A stretch of 64,000 nt of DNA from Bog-473 sp963743785. GTDB lineage: Bacteria; Actinomycetota; Acidimicrobiia; Acidimicrobiales; RAAP-2. A program made the translations under genes and the position numbers. The stretch is from the NCBI GenBank assembly GCA_963743785.1, contig CAVURD010000017.1, forward strand, positions 39,861-103,860, read 5' to 3'. Each line of letters begins with the position of its first letter. The first letter of the stretch is position 1. The notes under the pieces were generated by a model. The model was not told where the DNA came from. It did no database searches and was given only the letters and a program-made list of their open reading frames with translations. Of this stretch, positions 8,169 to 18,101 are shown one piece after another.

Positions 8169-10028
8169 CTAGGCAGTTGCTTCCTCCGCCTCGATGAGGC
8201 GGGACACTGCTTCGATGAGGGCGAGGTGGGTGAAGGCCTGAGGGAAATTCCCGAGGTGCTCACCGGTCGCCGCGTCGATCTCCTCGGCGTAGAGCTGCAA
8301 TGGGCTGGCGAATGACAGCAGCTTCTTGCACAATGCCCTGGCGCGATCGAGCTCGCCGATCATGGCCAGGGCCGTGACGAGCCAGAACGAGCAGATGGTG
8401 AAGGTGCCCTCTTTGCCTTCAAACCCCGTGTCGGTGCTGTCCACCTTGTAGCGCAGCACGAGGTCGTCCTCGGTCAGTTCGTCGGCGATGGCGAGAACGG
8501 TGTTCCGCACCCGCTCATCCTCGGGAGGCAGGAAGCCCATGATCGGGATGAGGAGCAATGACGCGTCGAGCTCGTCGTTGGCGTAGTGCTGCCGGAACCG
8601 GCCCCGCTCGTCCACCCCCTTGTCGAGGATGTCCGCCTTGATGTCGTCGGCCGCCTGCCGCCATTTTTGCGCCCGGTCGTCATGTCCCCGCTGCTCGGCC
8701 AGGTCTGACCCCCGGTCCATGGCCACCCAGCACAGCACCTTGGACGCCGTGAAGTGCTGGGGATCACCCCGGATCTCCCAGATGCCCTGGTCCGGATCCC
8801 CCTGGTGCTCGATGGCGGCCTCGACCAGGCTGGCGAGCCCCTCCCAGGTGGAAGGGGCGATCTGGGCCGCGCCCTGACGGAGCTGCGTGTCCACCGCGTC
8901 GAGCACCATGCCCCACACGTCGTTCTGCTTCTGGTCCCACGCACCATTGCCGACCCGCACCGGAGCGGCCCCGTCGTATCCGGTCAGATGGTCGAGGGTG
9001 TGCTCGGTGAGATCGCGCTCGCCGCCGATGCCGTACATGATCTGCAGTCCCCATCCCGTGCCCGAACTGGTCCCGCCCACCGCCTCCAGGACGAAGGCGA
9101 AGTACTCGAGGGCCTCCCATTCGAAGCCGAGCCGGTACAGCGAGCGCAACATGAACGCGGAGTCCCGGATCCACGTATATCTGTAGTCCCAGTTCCGGGT
9201 CCCTCCGGGGGTCTCGGGTAATGATGTCGTCGACGCCGCCATGATGGCGCCGGTCGGCGCGTAGCTGAGCCCCTTCAAGGTCAAGGCGCTGCGTTCGAGG
9301 TAGGGCCGCCACGGGTGATCCGGGAACTTGCCGGCGCCGAGCCAATCCCGCCAGAAGGCGACGGTGGATGCCAACTCGCTGACGGCTTGGTCCTGGGTGG
9401 TCGGTCCACTTCCCTCCCACGAGAGCGCCACGAAGCAGGACTCCCCCGCCGCCAAGGTGGTCCGCCCGTAGCAGCGTGCGCCCACCGTGCCGAGCGTGAT
9501 CGAACTCGTCAGGGTCAGCGGGGGGCCCTCGCCGGCGCTGCGTCGTGCGCTCATCGACTGATATTCGGCCTCGTCGTACTCCCACGTCACCATGGTGGTC
9601 CCGTAGTCGAGCAGGGGTACGCAATTCGTGACCACCTCGACTCTTCCGCCGATGCAGGTTGCCTGGCGGACCAGGGTGCCGACCGCCGCCGCGTCGCTGG
9701 GAGCGCGCCGATATTGTGCGCGCCGTCCCGCCTGGCGCGCGGGTCCGATCGAAAGGAAGTCTTGTACCAGGAGCCACCCGTTGGGGGTGTGCCACGTGGT
9801 CTCCATGACCATCGTCCCGGGAAGGTACCTTCGCTGGTGCGGCACGTGCGTGTTCGATGGGCCGAGTCGGAAGCTTCCGGCGGTGCGGTCGAGCAGCGCG
9901 CCGAAGATGCTGGGCGCGTCGGGCCGAGGGAGGCACATCCATTCGATCGAACCGTCCGGCGCGATGAGACAACTGTTCTCACAGTCCGAGATGAACCCGT
10001 AGTCGGCGATGGGTGGGAAAGAACTCAT
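8169..10028 (-). CDS. glycoside hydrolase family 15 (glucoamylase/trehalase-like)
   Basis: Inverting glycosidase acting on alpha-linked glucose, either a dextrin or trehalose. The N-terminal beta-sandwich starts PPIADYGFISDCENS, the hallmark start of actinobacterial GH15 proteins, and continues with GSIEWMCLPRPDAPSIFG. The (alpha/alpha)6 barrel contains GTRNWDYRYTWIRDSAF and a C-terminal FTHLALIEAVSRL. Length 619 fits GH15 (mycobacterial trehalase is ~680). No signal peptide, so cytosolic. Intracellular location favours trehalose or glycogen-derived oligosaccharides. It lies 102 bases upstream of the SDR on the same strand. Confidence 0.92.
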   Translation of the reverse strand: MSSFPPIADYGFISDCENSCLIAPDGSIEWMCLPRPDAPSIFGALLDRTAGSFRLGPSNTHVPHQRRYLPGTMVMETTWHTPNGWLLVQDFLSIGPARQAGRRAQYRRAPSDAAAVGTLVRQATCIGGRVEVVTNCVPLLDYGTTMVTWEYDEAEYQSMSARRSAGEGPPLTLTSSITLGTVGARCYGRTTLAAGESCFVALSWEGSGPTTQDQAVSELASTVAFWRDWLGAGKFPDHPWRPYLERSALTLKGLSYAPTGAIMAASTTSLPETPGGTRNWDYRYTWIRDSAFMLRSLYRLGFEWEALEYFAFVLEAVGGTSSGTGWGLQIMYGIGGERDLTEHTLDHLTGYDGAAPVRVGNGAWDQKQNDVWGMVLDAVDTQLRQGAAQIAPSTWEGLASLVEAAIEHQGDPDQGIWEIRGDPQHFTASKVLCWVAMDRGSDLAEQRGHDDRAQKWRQAADDIKADILDKGVDERGRFRQHYANDELDASLLLIPIMGFLPPEDERVRNTVLAIADELTEDDLVLRYKVDSTDTGFEGKEGTFTICSFWLVTALAMIGELDRARALCKKLLSFASPLQLYAEEIDAATGEHLGNFPQAFTHLALIEAVSRLIEAEEATA

Positions 10029-10089
10029 CTGCTCTCCGTTCCGAGCCGCACCCTCATGGGCACGCTCTTGACTGTGACTGCACTGGCCC

Positions 10090-11490
10090 TCATGAGGGTC
10101 TCTGCTCGATCGGGCGCTCAGGTGGCGCCGCCGTCTCGTAGACCGGGAACTGGCTGGGTTGGACCACCTGCAGCGCCGAATCGGGCAAGCTCAGGTCGCC
10201 GCCGGTGTGGGAGACGCTGAAGTCCCGCTCGGCTCGGCCCCGCCCGATCATGGAGCGGAGCCAGCGCATCAGGGTGGTCAGGCGATTGCCGAAGCCGGTG
10301 AGAAAGGCCAGGTGGACGAACATCCAGACCACCCAGCCGGGGAAGCCGCTGAGCCGGATGCCCTTCACGCTGACCACGGCCCGGAAGCGCCCGATGGTGG
10401 CCACGCTGCCGAGGTCCCGGTAGGTGAACGGCTTCGTGTCCTTGCCCTTCAGCCGCCTCAGCACCGTATTGGCCGAATGCAGCCCGCCCTGCATGGCCAC
10501 TTCGGCCACGCCGGGCAAATTGTCGAGGCTGACCATGTCACCCACGGCGAAGACCTCGGGATGCCCGGGCAGGGTCAGGTCGGGCAGCACGCTGATGCGC
10601 CCGGCCCGGTCCACCTCGGCCCCGCAGGCCTCGGCCAGCAGGCCGGCCAAGGGCGAGGCCTGCACGCCGGCCGCCCAGATGGTCGTGCGAGCCTCGATGC
10701 GCGACGTGGCTTCCTTGCCCTGGACGTCGACCCCGGAGCCGTCGACGCCCACCACCCGGGCCTCCATCCGCATCTCGACTCCCAGATGTTCGAGGGTCGT
10801 GGCCGTCTTGACCGACAGCTTGTCCCCGAAGGTGGCCAGTGGTTCGGCGCCGCCATCGACCAGGATCACCCGGATAGAAGAGGCGTCGAAGGTGCGGAAT
10901 TCGCGACGCAGGCTCCGGGTGGCCAGCTCGCGTATCTGGCCGGCCAACTCGACCCCGGTCGGGCCGGCGCCCACCACCACGATGGTGAGCCAGTGCTCCT
11001 TCTCGGTGGGATCGGCGATCATCTCGGCCACCTCGAAGGCACCCAGAATGCGTCTTCGCAATTCCAGTGCATCGTCCAGGGTCTTCATGCCCGGGGCGTA
11101 CAACGCGAACTGATCGTTGCCGAAGTAGGACTGCTTGACGCCGGCGGCCACGATCAAACTGTCGTACGGATACTCGACCGGCTGATGTCCGATGATGCTG
11201 GCATGCACAACCTTGCTCTCGAGATCGAAACCGGTCACTTCGGCCAACTGCACCCGGACGTTCTTGGACTTGCGCACAATGTGGCGCAGAGCCGGCGCGA
11301 TCTGACCGGGCGACAGCAACCCGGTGGCCGTTTGGTAGAGCAAGGGCTGGAAGAGATGGTGGTTTCGCCGGTCGATGAGGGTGACATCGACATCCTCGCC
11401 GCCGAGCAAGCGGGTGGCGGGCAGGCCGCCGAAGCCGCCCCCGACGATGACGACCCGGTGGCGCGGACCGGACGCTCTGGTCGCCTTCAT
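10090..11490 (-). CDS. ndh: type II NADH dehydrogenase (NDH-2)
   Basis: Single-subunit, non-proton-pumping NADH:quinone oxidoreductase on the inner face of the membrane. It has the FAD motif VVIVGGGFGG (residues 13-22) and a second Rossmann motif VVVGAGPTGVELAG for NADH. TIWAAGVQASPL and FAVGDM follow, then a C-terminal amphipathic/hydrophobic region (VVWMFVHLAFLTGF) that anchors it to the membrane. Start: ATG at 11490; an in-frame GTG at 11511 is the alternative. It lies 252 bases downstream of cydB on the same strand, so it probably feeds quinol to the bd oxidase. Confidence 0.92.
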   Translation of the reverse strand: MKATRASGPRHRVVIVGGGFGGLPATRLLGGEDVDVTLIDRRNHHLFQPLLYQTATGLLSPGQIAPALRHIVRKSKNVRVQLAEVTGFDLESKVVHASIIGHQPVEYPYDSLIVAAGVKQSYFGNDQFALYAPGMKTLDDALELRRRILGAFEVAEMIADPTEKEHWLTIVVVGAGPTGVELAGQIRELATRSLRREFRTFDASSIRVILVDGGAEPLATFGDKLSVKTATTLEHLGVEMRMEARVVGVDGSGVDVQGKEATSRIEARTTIWAAGVQASPLAGLLAEACGAEVDRAGRISVLPDLTLPGHPEVFAVGDMVSLDNLPGVAEVAMQGGLHSANTVLRRLKGKDTKPFTYRDLGSVATIGRFRAVVSVKGIRLSGFPGWVVWMFVHLAFLTGFGNRLTTLMRWLRSMIGRGRAERDFSVSHTGGDLSLPDSALQVVQPSQFPVYETAAPPERPIEQRPS

Positions 11491-11742
11491 GGTTTCGTCC
11501 CCGGTCGTCACGTCGGATGCCGTACCCCCGACGGCCCAAAGACCAGCGGTCCGGGCCGTCCTAAGCCATTCCGCTCGTGAGCCGACATCGCCGTGCTTTC
11601 GTTCACAGTCCGACTTACGAGGAGTGCCGAGGCGGCCTCGCCGGCGCGCTTGTTCACTCTATGAAAGTAGAGGAACAACCGCGCATCTGCATCACCCACA
11701 ACGGATGACATTGCTGTGCCCGGGTCCGTCACCGTCGGGCTC

Positions 11743-12789
11743 TCACGTCTCTGCCTGGGCCGACTGGGGCGTCGGTCCGGACCGGTCCGGGACGGCGGGG
11801 CCGGCCGGGGACCGCAGCCGGGCCCTGAAGACGTGGAAGGTCCAACCCTGGTAGACGAGCACGAGGGGGAAGAACACAACAGCCACCACCGTCATCACCT
11901 GCAGGGAATAGGAGCCAGCGGCGGAGTTGGCAATGGTGAGGTTGTAGGCCGTGTTCGTCGAGGACACGAAGACCCGAGGGGCCAGGTCGAAGAACAGGGA
12001 TCCCATCACGCTGGCCATGCCCAGGGAGGCGGCCGCGAAGGTCCAGCCCTGGTAGCCCGCCTCGGCCGCCCAGGCGGCGGCGATGACGGCCAGGACGGCC
12101 AGGGCGTCCAAGGGGTTGGGCACGAAGCCGCCGCCCAGGGTGGCGTGGCTCCAGATGACGAAGCCGACGGTGACGACAGCGGCCAGCCAGCCCAGTCGGC
12201 CGGCCAACCGGGTCACCCGCTCGTTCAGGTCGCCCGTCGTCTTGAGGCTCAGGAAGGCGGCTCCGAGCAGCAGGGCGATCACGGTGATGGTCAACCCGGC
12301 GTAGAGAGCGAAGGGCTGCAGGAGCTGGAGAAAGGTGCCGGTGTAGTTGTGGGACTGGTTGATCGGCAGTCCGTGCAGCATGTCGCCGAACGCAGTGCCG
12401 AGAAGGAACGGGACAAGCAGGCTGCCCACCGTGAGCGACCAGCGCCACAGGGTGCGCCAGCGAGGATTGTCGATCTTGCGGTTGTACTCGAAGGAGACGC
12501 CCCGGACCATGAGGGCCAACAACACGACCAGCATGACCAGATAGAAGGTGGAGAACGTCGTGGCGTACCAGGCCGGGAAGGCGGCGAACATGGCGGCGCC
12601 CGCCACAATGAGCCAGACCTCGTTGCCGTCCCAGTGGGGACCGATGGAATTCACCGTGATGCGACGCTCGACGTCGGACCGGGACACGAATGAGTGCAGC
12701 ATCCCGACCCCGAAGTCGAATCCCTCCAGCACGAAGAACCCGACCCAGAAGACAGCGATGATGAAGAACCAGAGATTGTTCAGATGCAT
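11743..12789 (-). CDS. cydB: cytochrome bd oxidase subunit II
   Basis: Membrane subunit pairing with CydA in the cytochrome bd quinol oxidase. It begins with the typical NLWFFIIAVFWVGFFVLEGFDFGVG, including the conserved EGFDFGVG, followed by RITVNSIGPHWDGNEVWLI. Nine hydrophobic helices in 348 residues are normal. AGGAGG stands 7 bases upstream of the ATG. It starts 9 bases after the cydA stop, the last gene of the cydDCAB operon. The C-terminus is proline-rich and variable. Confidence 0.96.
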   Translation of the reverse strand: MHLNNLWFFIIAVFWVGFFVLEGFDFGVGMLHSFVSRSDVERRITVNSIGPHWDGNEVWLIVAGAAMFAAFPAWYATTFSTFYLVMLVVLLALMVRGVSFEYNRKIDNPRWRTLWRWSLTVGSLLVPFLLGTAFGDMLHGLPINQSHNYTGTFLQLLQPFALYAGLTITVIALLLGAAFLSLKTTGDLNERVTRLAGRLGWLAAVVTVGFVIWSHATLGGGFVPNPLDALAVLAVIAAAWAAEAGYQGWTFAAASLGMASVMGSLFFDLAPRVFVSSTNTAYNLTIANSAAGSYSLQVMTVVAVVFFPLVLVYQGWTFHVFRARLRSPAGPAVPDRSGPTPQSAQAET

Positions 12790-12798
12790 GCCAACCTC

Positions 12799-14262
12799 CT
12801 AGTACACGAGAGCCGGGACGCGTTCGCCTGCCGGTTCGCCCGATGTGCCGTCGGTGGTGCCACCTTGTTCGCCCGAAGTGCCGCCACCCACATGCGGGGG
12901 AGGACGTTGGTCACCTTCGTCATCCGGCTCGAGCTCCTGGCGGCCGAAGTGGATCATGAGATAGACGTCGGCGATGCCCAGGCCGATGTAGACGAGGACG
13001 AAGGCAATCAGGCTGATGGTGATGTCGGTGGTGGTGACCGACGGCGAGGCCGCCTGGGCCGTCTTCAAGAGACCCTGCACGATCCACGGTTGGCGCCCGC
13101 TCTCGGTCAGGAGCCAACCGGCCGTGTTCATGAGGAACGGCACCACGGCCACCCAGGGCGCGACGCGCAGGAACCACTTGCCCTTGTCCAACCTCTTCTT
13201 CCGCAGGAGCCAGGCTCCCCACAGGGCGAACAGCATGACGGCCGCCCCCAGGTACGCCATGACGCGCATGGACCAGTACTGAATGAAGACGTTGGGCACG
13301 TAATTCCCCGGCCCGTACTGTTTGGTGTACTGGGCCTGCAGTTGATTCATCCCCTGGACTTCCCCGTCAACGTGATTGGTCGCCAGAATGGAGAGCAGGT
13401 CGGGCACCTCGAGGATCTGGGTCGGCGTCATGTCGTTGTTGCCCCCTCCGACCTGGAAGAGCGAGAACGAGCAGTGGGACGGACAGGTGTTCCACAGTGC
13501 CTCGGCGGCGGCAATCTTCATGGGCTGGTACTTGCCCTCTTGGACGCCGAGCTCACTACCGACGAAGAGGTTCAGCATGATGGCCGGGAGGAGCACCACC
13601 AGGGCGATGATGGCGGTTCGGCGGAAAGCGTCGACCGAGTTCTTTCGCTTGAGGTGCCAGGCCGAAAAGGCCAGCATGACCACCGAGCCGGTGACCAATG
13701 ACGCCAACACGACGTGGGTGTAGCCCCACAGGAACACCGGATTGGTGAAGAGGGCCCAGATGTTGGTCAGCTGAGGTTTGCCGTGGGAGTCGAGGGTGTA
13801 CCCCACCGGGTGCTGCATCCAGGAGTTGGCCGCCATGATGAAGGCGGCCGAGAGCATGGTGGCTCCGGCCACCACCCAGATGCAGGCCAAATGGACCTTC
13901 TTCGAGAGCCTGTCCCACCCGAAGATCCAAAGTCCGAGGAACGTGGACTCCAAGAAGAAGGCGGCCAGACCCTCCATGGCCAGGGGGCCGCCGAAGATGT
14001 TGCCGACGTATTGGGCGTAGGTGGACCAGTTCATGCCGAACTCGAACTCCTGCACCAACCCGGTCACCACTCCGATGGCCACATTGATGAGCAGCAGGGT
14101 CCCGAAGAATTTGGTCAGGCGTTTGAAGATCGGGTACTGATTGCGGTAGTAGCTGGTCTGGAGCAACGCCACCAGAAAAGCCAGTCCGATGGTGAGGGGC
14201 ACGAAGAGGAAGTGGTAGATGCTGGTCGTGGCGAACTGCCACCGGGCCAGGTCGGTGCTCAT
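12799..14262 (-). CDS. cydA: cytochrome bd oxidase subunit I
   Basis: Quinol-oxidising, haem b558/b595/d-binding subunit reducing O2 to water with high affinity. Starts MSTDLARWQF, with the axial haem ligand His17 in YHFLFVPLT. The conserved GWLLTESGRQPW segment is present. The region between helices 6 and 7 is short, so this is a short-Q-loop type. The acidic, Gly/Thr-rich C-terminal tail is extra. I place the start at 14262, where ATG overlaps the cydC TGA (ATGA), after a GAGAGGGG site. A longer frame up to 14721 is read-through of cydC and is rejected. Confidence 0.95.
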   Translation of the reverse strand: MSTDLARWQFATTSIYHFLFVPLTIGLAFLVALLQTSYYRNQYPIFKRLTKFFGTLLLINVAIGVVTGLVQEFEFGMNWSTYAQYVGNIFGGPLAMEGLAAFFLESTFLGLWIFGWDRLSKKVHLACIWVVAGATMLSAAFIMAANSWMQHPVGYTLDSHGKPQLTNIWALFTNPVFLWGYTHVVLASLVTGSVVMLAFSAWHLKRKNSVDAFRRTAIIALVVLLPAIMLNLFVGSELGVQEGKYQPMKIAAAEALWNTCPSHCSFSLFQVGGGNNDMTPTQILEVPDLLSILATNHVDGEVQGMNQLQAQYTKQYGPGNYVPNVFIQYWSMRVMAYLGAAVMLFALWGAWLLRKKRLDKGKWFLRVAPWVAVVPFLMNTAGWLLTESGRQPWIVQGLLKTAQAASPSVTTTDITISLIAFVLVYIGLGIADVYLMIHFGRQELEPDDEGDQRPPPHVGGGTSGEQGGTTDGTSGEPAGERVPALVY

Positions 14263-16115
14263 GAAATGCCCCTCTCGCACTGGCGCCGCGACGGCGGGAA
14301 CAAGGGCACGACAGTCCCTGGGCTCTCGCCGGCGGTCTGCTTGTCGGCCAACACGTCCACCCTCAGCTCCTCCCACCACAATTTCGAGTAGTGACCGCCT
14401 TCGGCCAACAGGGCGTGGTGCGTGCCCCGCTCGACGATGCGGCCCTGGTCCATCACCACGATCTCGTCCACTGATTCCAGGCCGGTCAGTCGATGGGTGA
14501 TGAACAGGAGGGAACGCCCCGTCGTCACCGCCAGCAGGTCCACCGTCAGCGCTGCGGCCGCCTCGGGGTCCAGGTGCTCGGCCGGTTCGTCGAGGAGCAG
14601 TACCGGAAAATCCGTCAGTAGGGCCCGGGCCACCGCCACCCGTTGACGCTGGCCGCCCGAGAGGCGGGACCCGAACCGCCCCACCTCGGTGGCCATCCCC
14701 TGCGACAGGTCGTCCAACCACGGCCCCAAGCCGACCCGATGGAGCACTTGGCGCAACTCGATGTCGGTCGCTTCCCGCCGCCCGACCCGGAGGTTCTCGG
14801 CGATGGTCGTCTCGAAGAGGTGGGCGTCCTGGTCCACCAGGCCCACCACGGTGCGCAGCTCGTCGCCGTCGAAGCGGTCGAATGCGGTCCCGTTCAGTGT
14901 CACCTCGCCGGATTCGGTGGGTAGGAAACGAAGCAGCACGGCGGCCAGGGTCGACTTGCCCGACCCGCTCGGCCCCACCACCGCCACCCGGCGGCCGGGT
15001 GACAGGTCGAGGTCGATCCCCCGCAGGGCCGACGTGGTGGCGTCGGGGTAACTGGCCCAGACCGATCGCAAGGCGATGGAGGGCGGGCCGGCCGGGAGTC
15101 GTGCCGGCTGGTCGGGGTCGCTCACCGCGACGGTGGCCTCGGTCACGGCGAAGACCCGGGCCGCCGCCTGGCGAACTCCGGCCAGGGCCTGCGTGGCCGC
15201 CGGCAGGCCCACGACCAACTCGAAGGCAGCCAGCGGGATGAGGACGATCACCGCCAACAGGACGCCACTCAAGGCGCCCGAGCGCACCGAAGGAATTCCC
15301 ACCATCAGGCAGCCCCAGCAGGCCAGCCCAGACAACAGGGTGGTGAGGGCCAGCCCGATGCCGGCCGTGTCGGCCGAGGCGGTGGCAATGGATGCCAGGT
15401 CGGCGTCATGCCCCTGCACGGTTTCCAGCTGGGCCTCGGCGGCACCGAAGACCACCAGTTCGGGGGCACCCTCAATCAGATCGACCACGGACACGCTGAG
15501 TTCTCCCCGCACGTGGGAGAACCTCGATTCCCGCCGTTGCGCCAAGGCACCCGTGAGCCACGGCACCACGGTGGCCGCCAACAACAGGGCCAGAGCCAGC
15601 ACCAGGCCGGCGGCCGGGAGCATCCACCACATGACGGCGACCGTGCCGACCCCCACCATCAGGGCGATGGCGAACGGCGGGATCACCCGCAAGATCACGT
15701 CTTGGAGGGAGTCGACGTCGCGCACCATCCGGGCCAGGAGGTCACCGCGGCGGAAAGCCGGCAACCCGCCGGGCGCGATCCGCTCGAGCCGGCGGTAGAC
15801 CACCACCCGCCAGGCCGCCAGGACCCGGAAGGCAGCATCGTGGCCGACCAACCGCTCCTCGTAGCGCAGGAAGCCCCGGGAGAGGCCGAAGAACTGGACG
15901 CCGACGATGGCGAGGGCCAGCACGGACTCGTTCGGATGTTGGGCTGCCCGAGAAATGAGCCAGGCGGCGCAGCCCATCAGCCCGATGTCGGCCGCGATGG
16001 CGCCGGCCCCGAGCACGCAGGCCAGAGCAGTCCGCCGTCCGCTGGGTCGGGCGATGCCCAGTGTGCGCCCGATCGGCGCCTGCTCTTCCTGGCTCGTCAT
16101 CGCCGGACCGGTCAC
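14259..16115 (-). CDS. cydC: thiol reductant ABC exporter subunit CydC
   Basis: Half-transporter that with CydD exports cysteine/glutathione-type thiols and is needed to assemble cytochrome bd. A six-helix membrane domain (residues ~20-320) precedes the ATPase domain. That domain carries Walker A GPSGSGKST, signature LSGGQRQRVAVARALL, Walker B VLLLDEP and the switch His in ITHRL. The GTG start at 16115 overlaps the cydD stop (GTGA) and its own stop overlaps cydA (ATGA), so all three are translationally coupled. The short 3' part downstream of the ATPase is Ser/Arg-rich. Confidence 0.93.
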   Translation of the reverse strand: MTGPAMTSQEEQAPIGRTLGIARPSGRRTALACVLGAGAIAADIGLMGCAAWLISRAAQHPNESVLALAIVGVQFFGLSRGFLRYEERLVGHDAAFRVLAAWRVVVYRRLERIAPGGLPAFRRGDLLARMVRDVDSLQDVILRVIPPFAIALMVGVGTVAVMWWMLPAAGLVLALALLLAATVVPWLTGALAQRRESRFSHVRGELSVSVVDLIEGAPELVVFGAAEAQLETVQGHDADLASIATASADTAGIGLALTTLLSGLACWGCLMVGIPSVRSGALSGVLLAVIVLIPLAAFELVVGLPAATQALAGVRQAAARVFAVTEATVAVSDPDQPARLPAGPPSIALRSVWASYPDATTSALRGIDLDLSPGRRVAVVGPSGSGKSTLAAVLLRFLPTESGEVTLNGTAFDRFDGDELRTVVGLVDQDAHLFETTIAENLRVGRREATDIELRQVLHRVGLGPWLDDLSQGMATEVGRFGSRLSGGQRQRVAVARALLTDFPVLLLDEPAEHLDPEAAAALTVDLLAVTTGRSLLFITHRLTGLESVDEIVVMDQGRIVERGTHHALLAEGGHYSKLWWEELRVDVLADKQTAGESPGTVVPLFPPSRRQCERGIS

Positions 16116-17839
16116 GGTTGCTCCGCCCCCACTGGCTCCAGCGAGATGACCCGGTCGGCCAGGTTCAGCAAGGAGGGGCGGTGGGCGGCGATGACCACGG
16201 TGCGACCGACCATCAGGGTCCGCACGGCGGTCAGGACGGCTTCTTCGGTCTGCCCGTCCAGATTCGCCGTCGGCTCGTCGAGCAACAGGACGGGAGCGTT
16301 GCGCAGGAAGGCGCGGGCCAGGGCCACCCGTTGGCGCTCACCGGTCGACAGACCGGCCCCCCCGGTCCCGAGGACGGTGGCCAGACCCTGCGGCAGTCGT
16401 TCCACGACCTGGCTGAGGCCGACCCGGGCGATGGCGGCGCGTACGTCCGCGTCGCTGGCGCCGGGCCGGCTCAGGCGGACGTTCTCGGCGATGGTGCGGG
16501 CAAAGAGATGGGGCCGCTGCGGGACCCACGACACCTGGGCCCGCCAGAGGTCGGGGTCCAGCTCGGCCAGGTCCATCTCACCGATGTGCACCGAGCCCGC
16601 CGAAGCCGTGGTGAGACAGAGCAGCACACTCAGCAGGGTGGACTTGCCGCACCCACTCGGCCCAGCGACGGCCACCACCTCACCGGGTTCGATGCGAAGG
16701 TTGGGCAACCGCAGTGCCGGCACCTGGCGCCCGGGGTAGACCACCTCGAGACCCTCGATCCGCAGCACCGACCGGGCCACGTCCGGCACGTCCGTGCCGG
16801 TGCCGCGGGCCGGCGCCGGTTGCTCCAAGACGGCGAACACATCGTCGGCCGCCTTCATCCCTTCGGCGCTGGCATGGAAGTTGGTCCCCAGCAATCGGAG
16901 GGGTAGGTAGGCCTCGGGGGCCAGGATGAGGACGAAGAGCGCCGTGGAGAACCCCAGGTGGCCACCCAGCAGACGCAAGCCGACGGCCACCGCCACCAGC
17001 GCCACCGAGATGGTGGCCAGGAGCTCGAGGACGAGTGAGGACAAGAACGCCACCTTGAGGGTGTCCATGGTGGCCAGGCGGTACTGGTCGGTCATGTCGG
17101 CGATGGCTTGGGCCTGCGCCTTGGCCCGACCGAACACCTTGAGGGTGGGCAGGCCAGCCACCACATCGAGGAAGTGCCCGGCCAGCCGCTGCAGGTGTCG
17201 GGCCTGGCGACCCATTTTCACCTTGGTGGTCTGGCCGACCAGGCTCATGAAGAGGGGTATCAGAGGCACGGTGACGGCGATGATCACGGCCGAGATCCAA
17301 TCGGCCCCCAGGGCCACGATGATCACCGTGACGGGCACGATCACGGCCAGGAAGACCTGGGGCAGGTAGCGGGCGAAGTAGGCGTCGAGGGCGTCGATCC
17401 CGCTGGTGGCGAGCACCGTCAGCCGACCCGACCGCTGGCGGTCCAATCCGGAGGGGCCCAATCGGGCGACGCGCTCCATCAGGGCCTGGCGCAGCTCCGA
17501 CTTGGCCCGGGCCGACGCCTGGTCGGCCATCCGTTCCGAAAGCCATCCAACCAGGGCCCGCCCCAACACGGCCAGGAAGAGCAGAGCCACCGGCACCTTG
17601 AGTTGGGCCAACCCCTTGTGCTCGATGAAGGCGCCGGAGACGGCCGTGGCCAACAGCCACGCTTGGACGACGACGAGGAACGCGGTGCAGCCTCCCAACA
17701 CGACGGCCAGAACCAGATAGCGCCGGGTGCTGTGGGCGTAGCGCAACAACCGGGGGTCGATCGGCTTGGGTCGGCTCCGTACCTTTGGGCCTGGCGCAGG
17801 CGCCGGTGTACTCGAGAGCTTCACCGACACGATGTCCAC
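16112..17839 (-). CDS. cydD: thiol reductant ABC exporter subunit CydD
   Basis: First gene of the operon and partner of CydC. The membrane domain spans ~residues 30-330, with YFARYLPQVFLAVIVP typical of CydD. The ATPase domain carries Walker A GPSGCGKST, a signature read as LSTGERQRVALARA (LSTGE in place of LSGGQ, as is usual for CydD) and VLLLDEPTANLDG. GTG start at 17839; no strong ribosome site is visible there. The promoter must lie in 17840-18101, where I see no clear Rex- or other redox-regulator box. Confidence 0.92.
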   Translation of the reverse strand: MDIVSVKLSSTPAPAPGPKVRSRPKPIDPRLLRYAHSTRRYLVLAVVLGGCTAFLVVVQAWLLATAVSGAFIEHKGLAQLKVPVALLFLAVLGRALVGWLSERMADQASARAKSELRQALMERVARLGPSGLDRQRSGRLTVLATSGIDALDAYFARYLPQVFLAVIVPVTVIIVALGADWISAVIIAVTVPLIPLFMSLVGQTTKVKMGRQARHLQRLAGHFLDVVAGLPTLKVFGRAKAQAQAIADMTDQYRLATMDTLKVAFLSSLVLELLATISVALVAVAVGLRLLGGHLGFSTALFVLILAPEAYLPLRLLGTNFHASAEGMKAADDVFAVLEQPAPARGTGTDVPDVARSVLRIEGLEVVYPGRQVPALRLPNLRIEPGEVVAVAGPSGCGKSTLLSVLLCLTTASAGSVHIGEMDLAELDPDLWRAQVSWVPQRPHLFARTIAENVRLSRPGASDADVRAAIARVGLSQVVERLPQGLATVLGTGGAGLSTGERQRVALARAFLRNAPVLLLDEPTANLDGQTEEAVLTAVRTLMVGRTVVIAAHRPSLLNLADRVISLEPVGAEQP

Positions 17840-18101
17840 GCCCGGTGGGGATGGCTACCGGTCACGGCGTCGGCCTCGGGCGCCGACGCCACCATCCCCG
17901 GCTCCGGTCTCCTGTTCAGCATCGTCAATGAACATCACTCCCGAGGAATTCCTGCCCAAGGCCAAACCGACCACTCGTCCCTGCATGGTGGCCAGCGCGG
18001 GACGAAAACTGCATCACCCACAGTGAATGAGATTGGGCGGCGAGCGTCTGCGCCGCTCGGCCTTTTGCGCTGCAATGGGGGGTGAGAGTCCGGTGATCCG
18101 T

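Noticed and set aside
12799..14721. 640-residue reading of CydA
   Set aside because: The first ~150 residues are cydC sequence in another frame; CydA begins at 14262 with the conserved N-terminus and a ribosome site.
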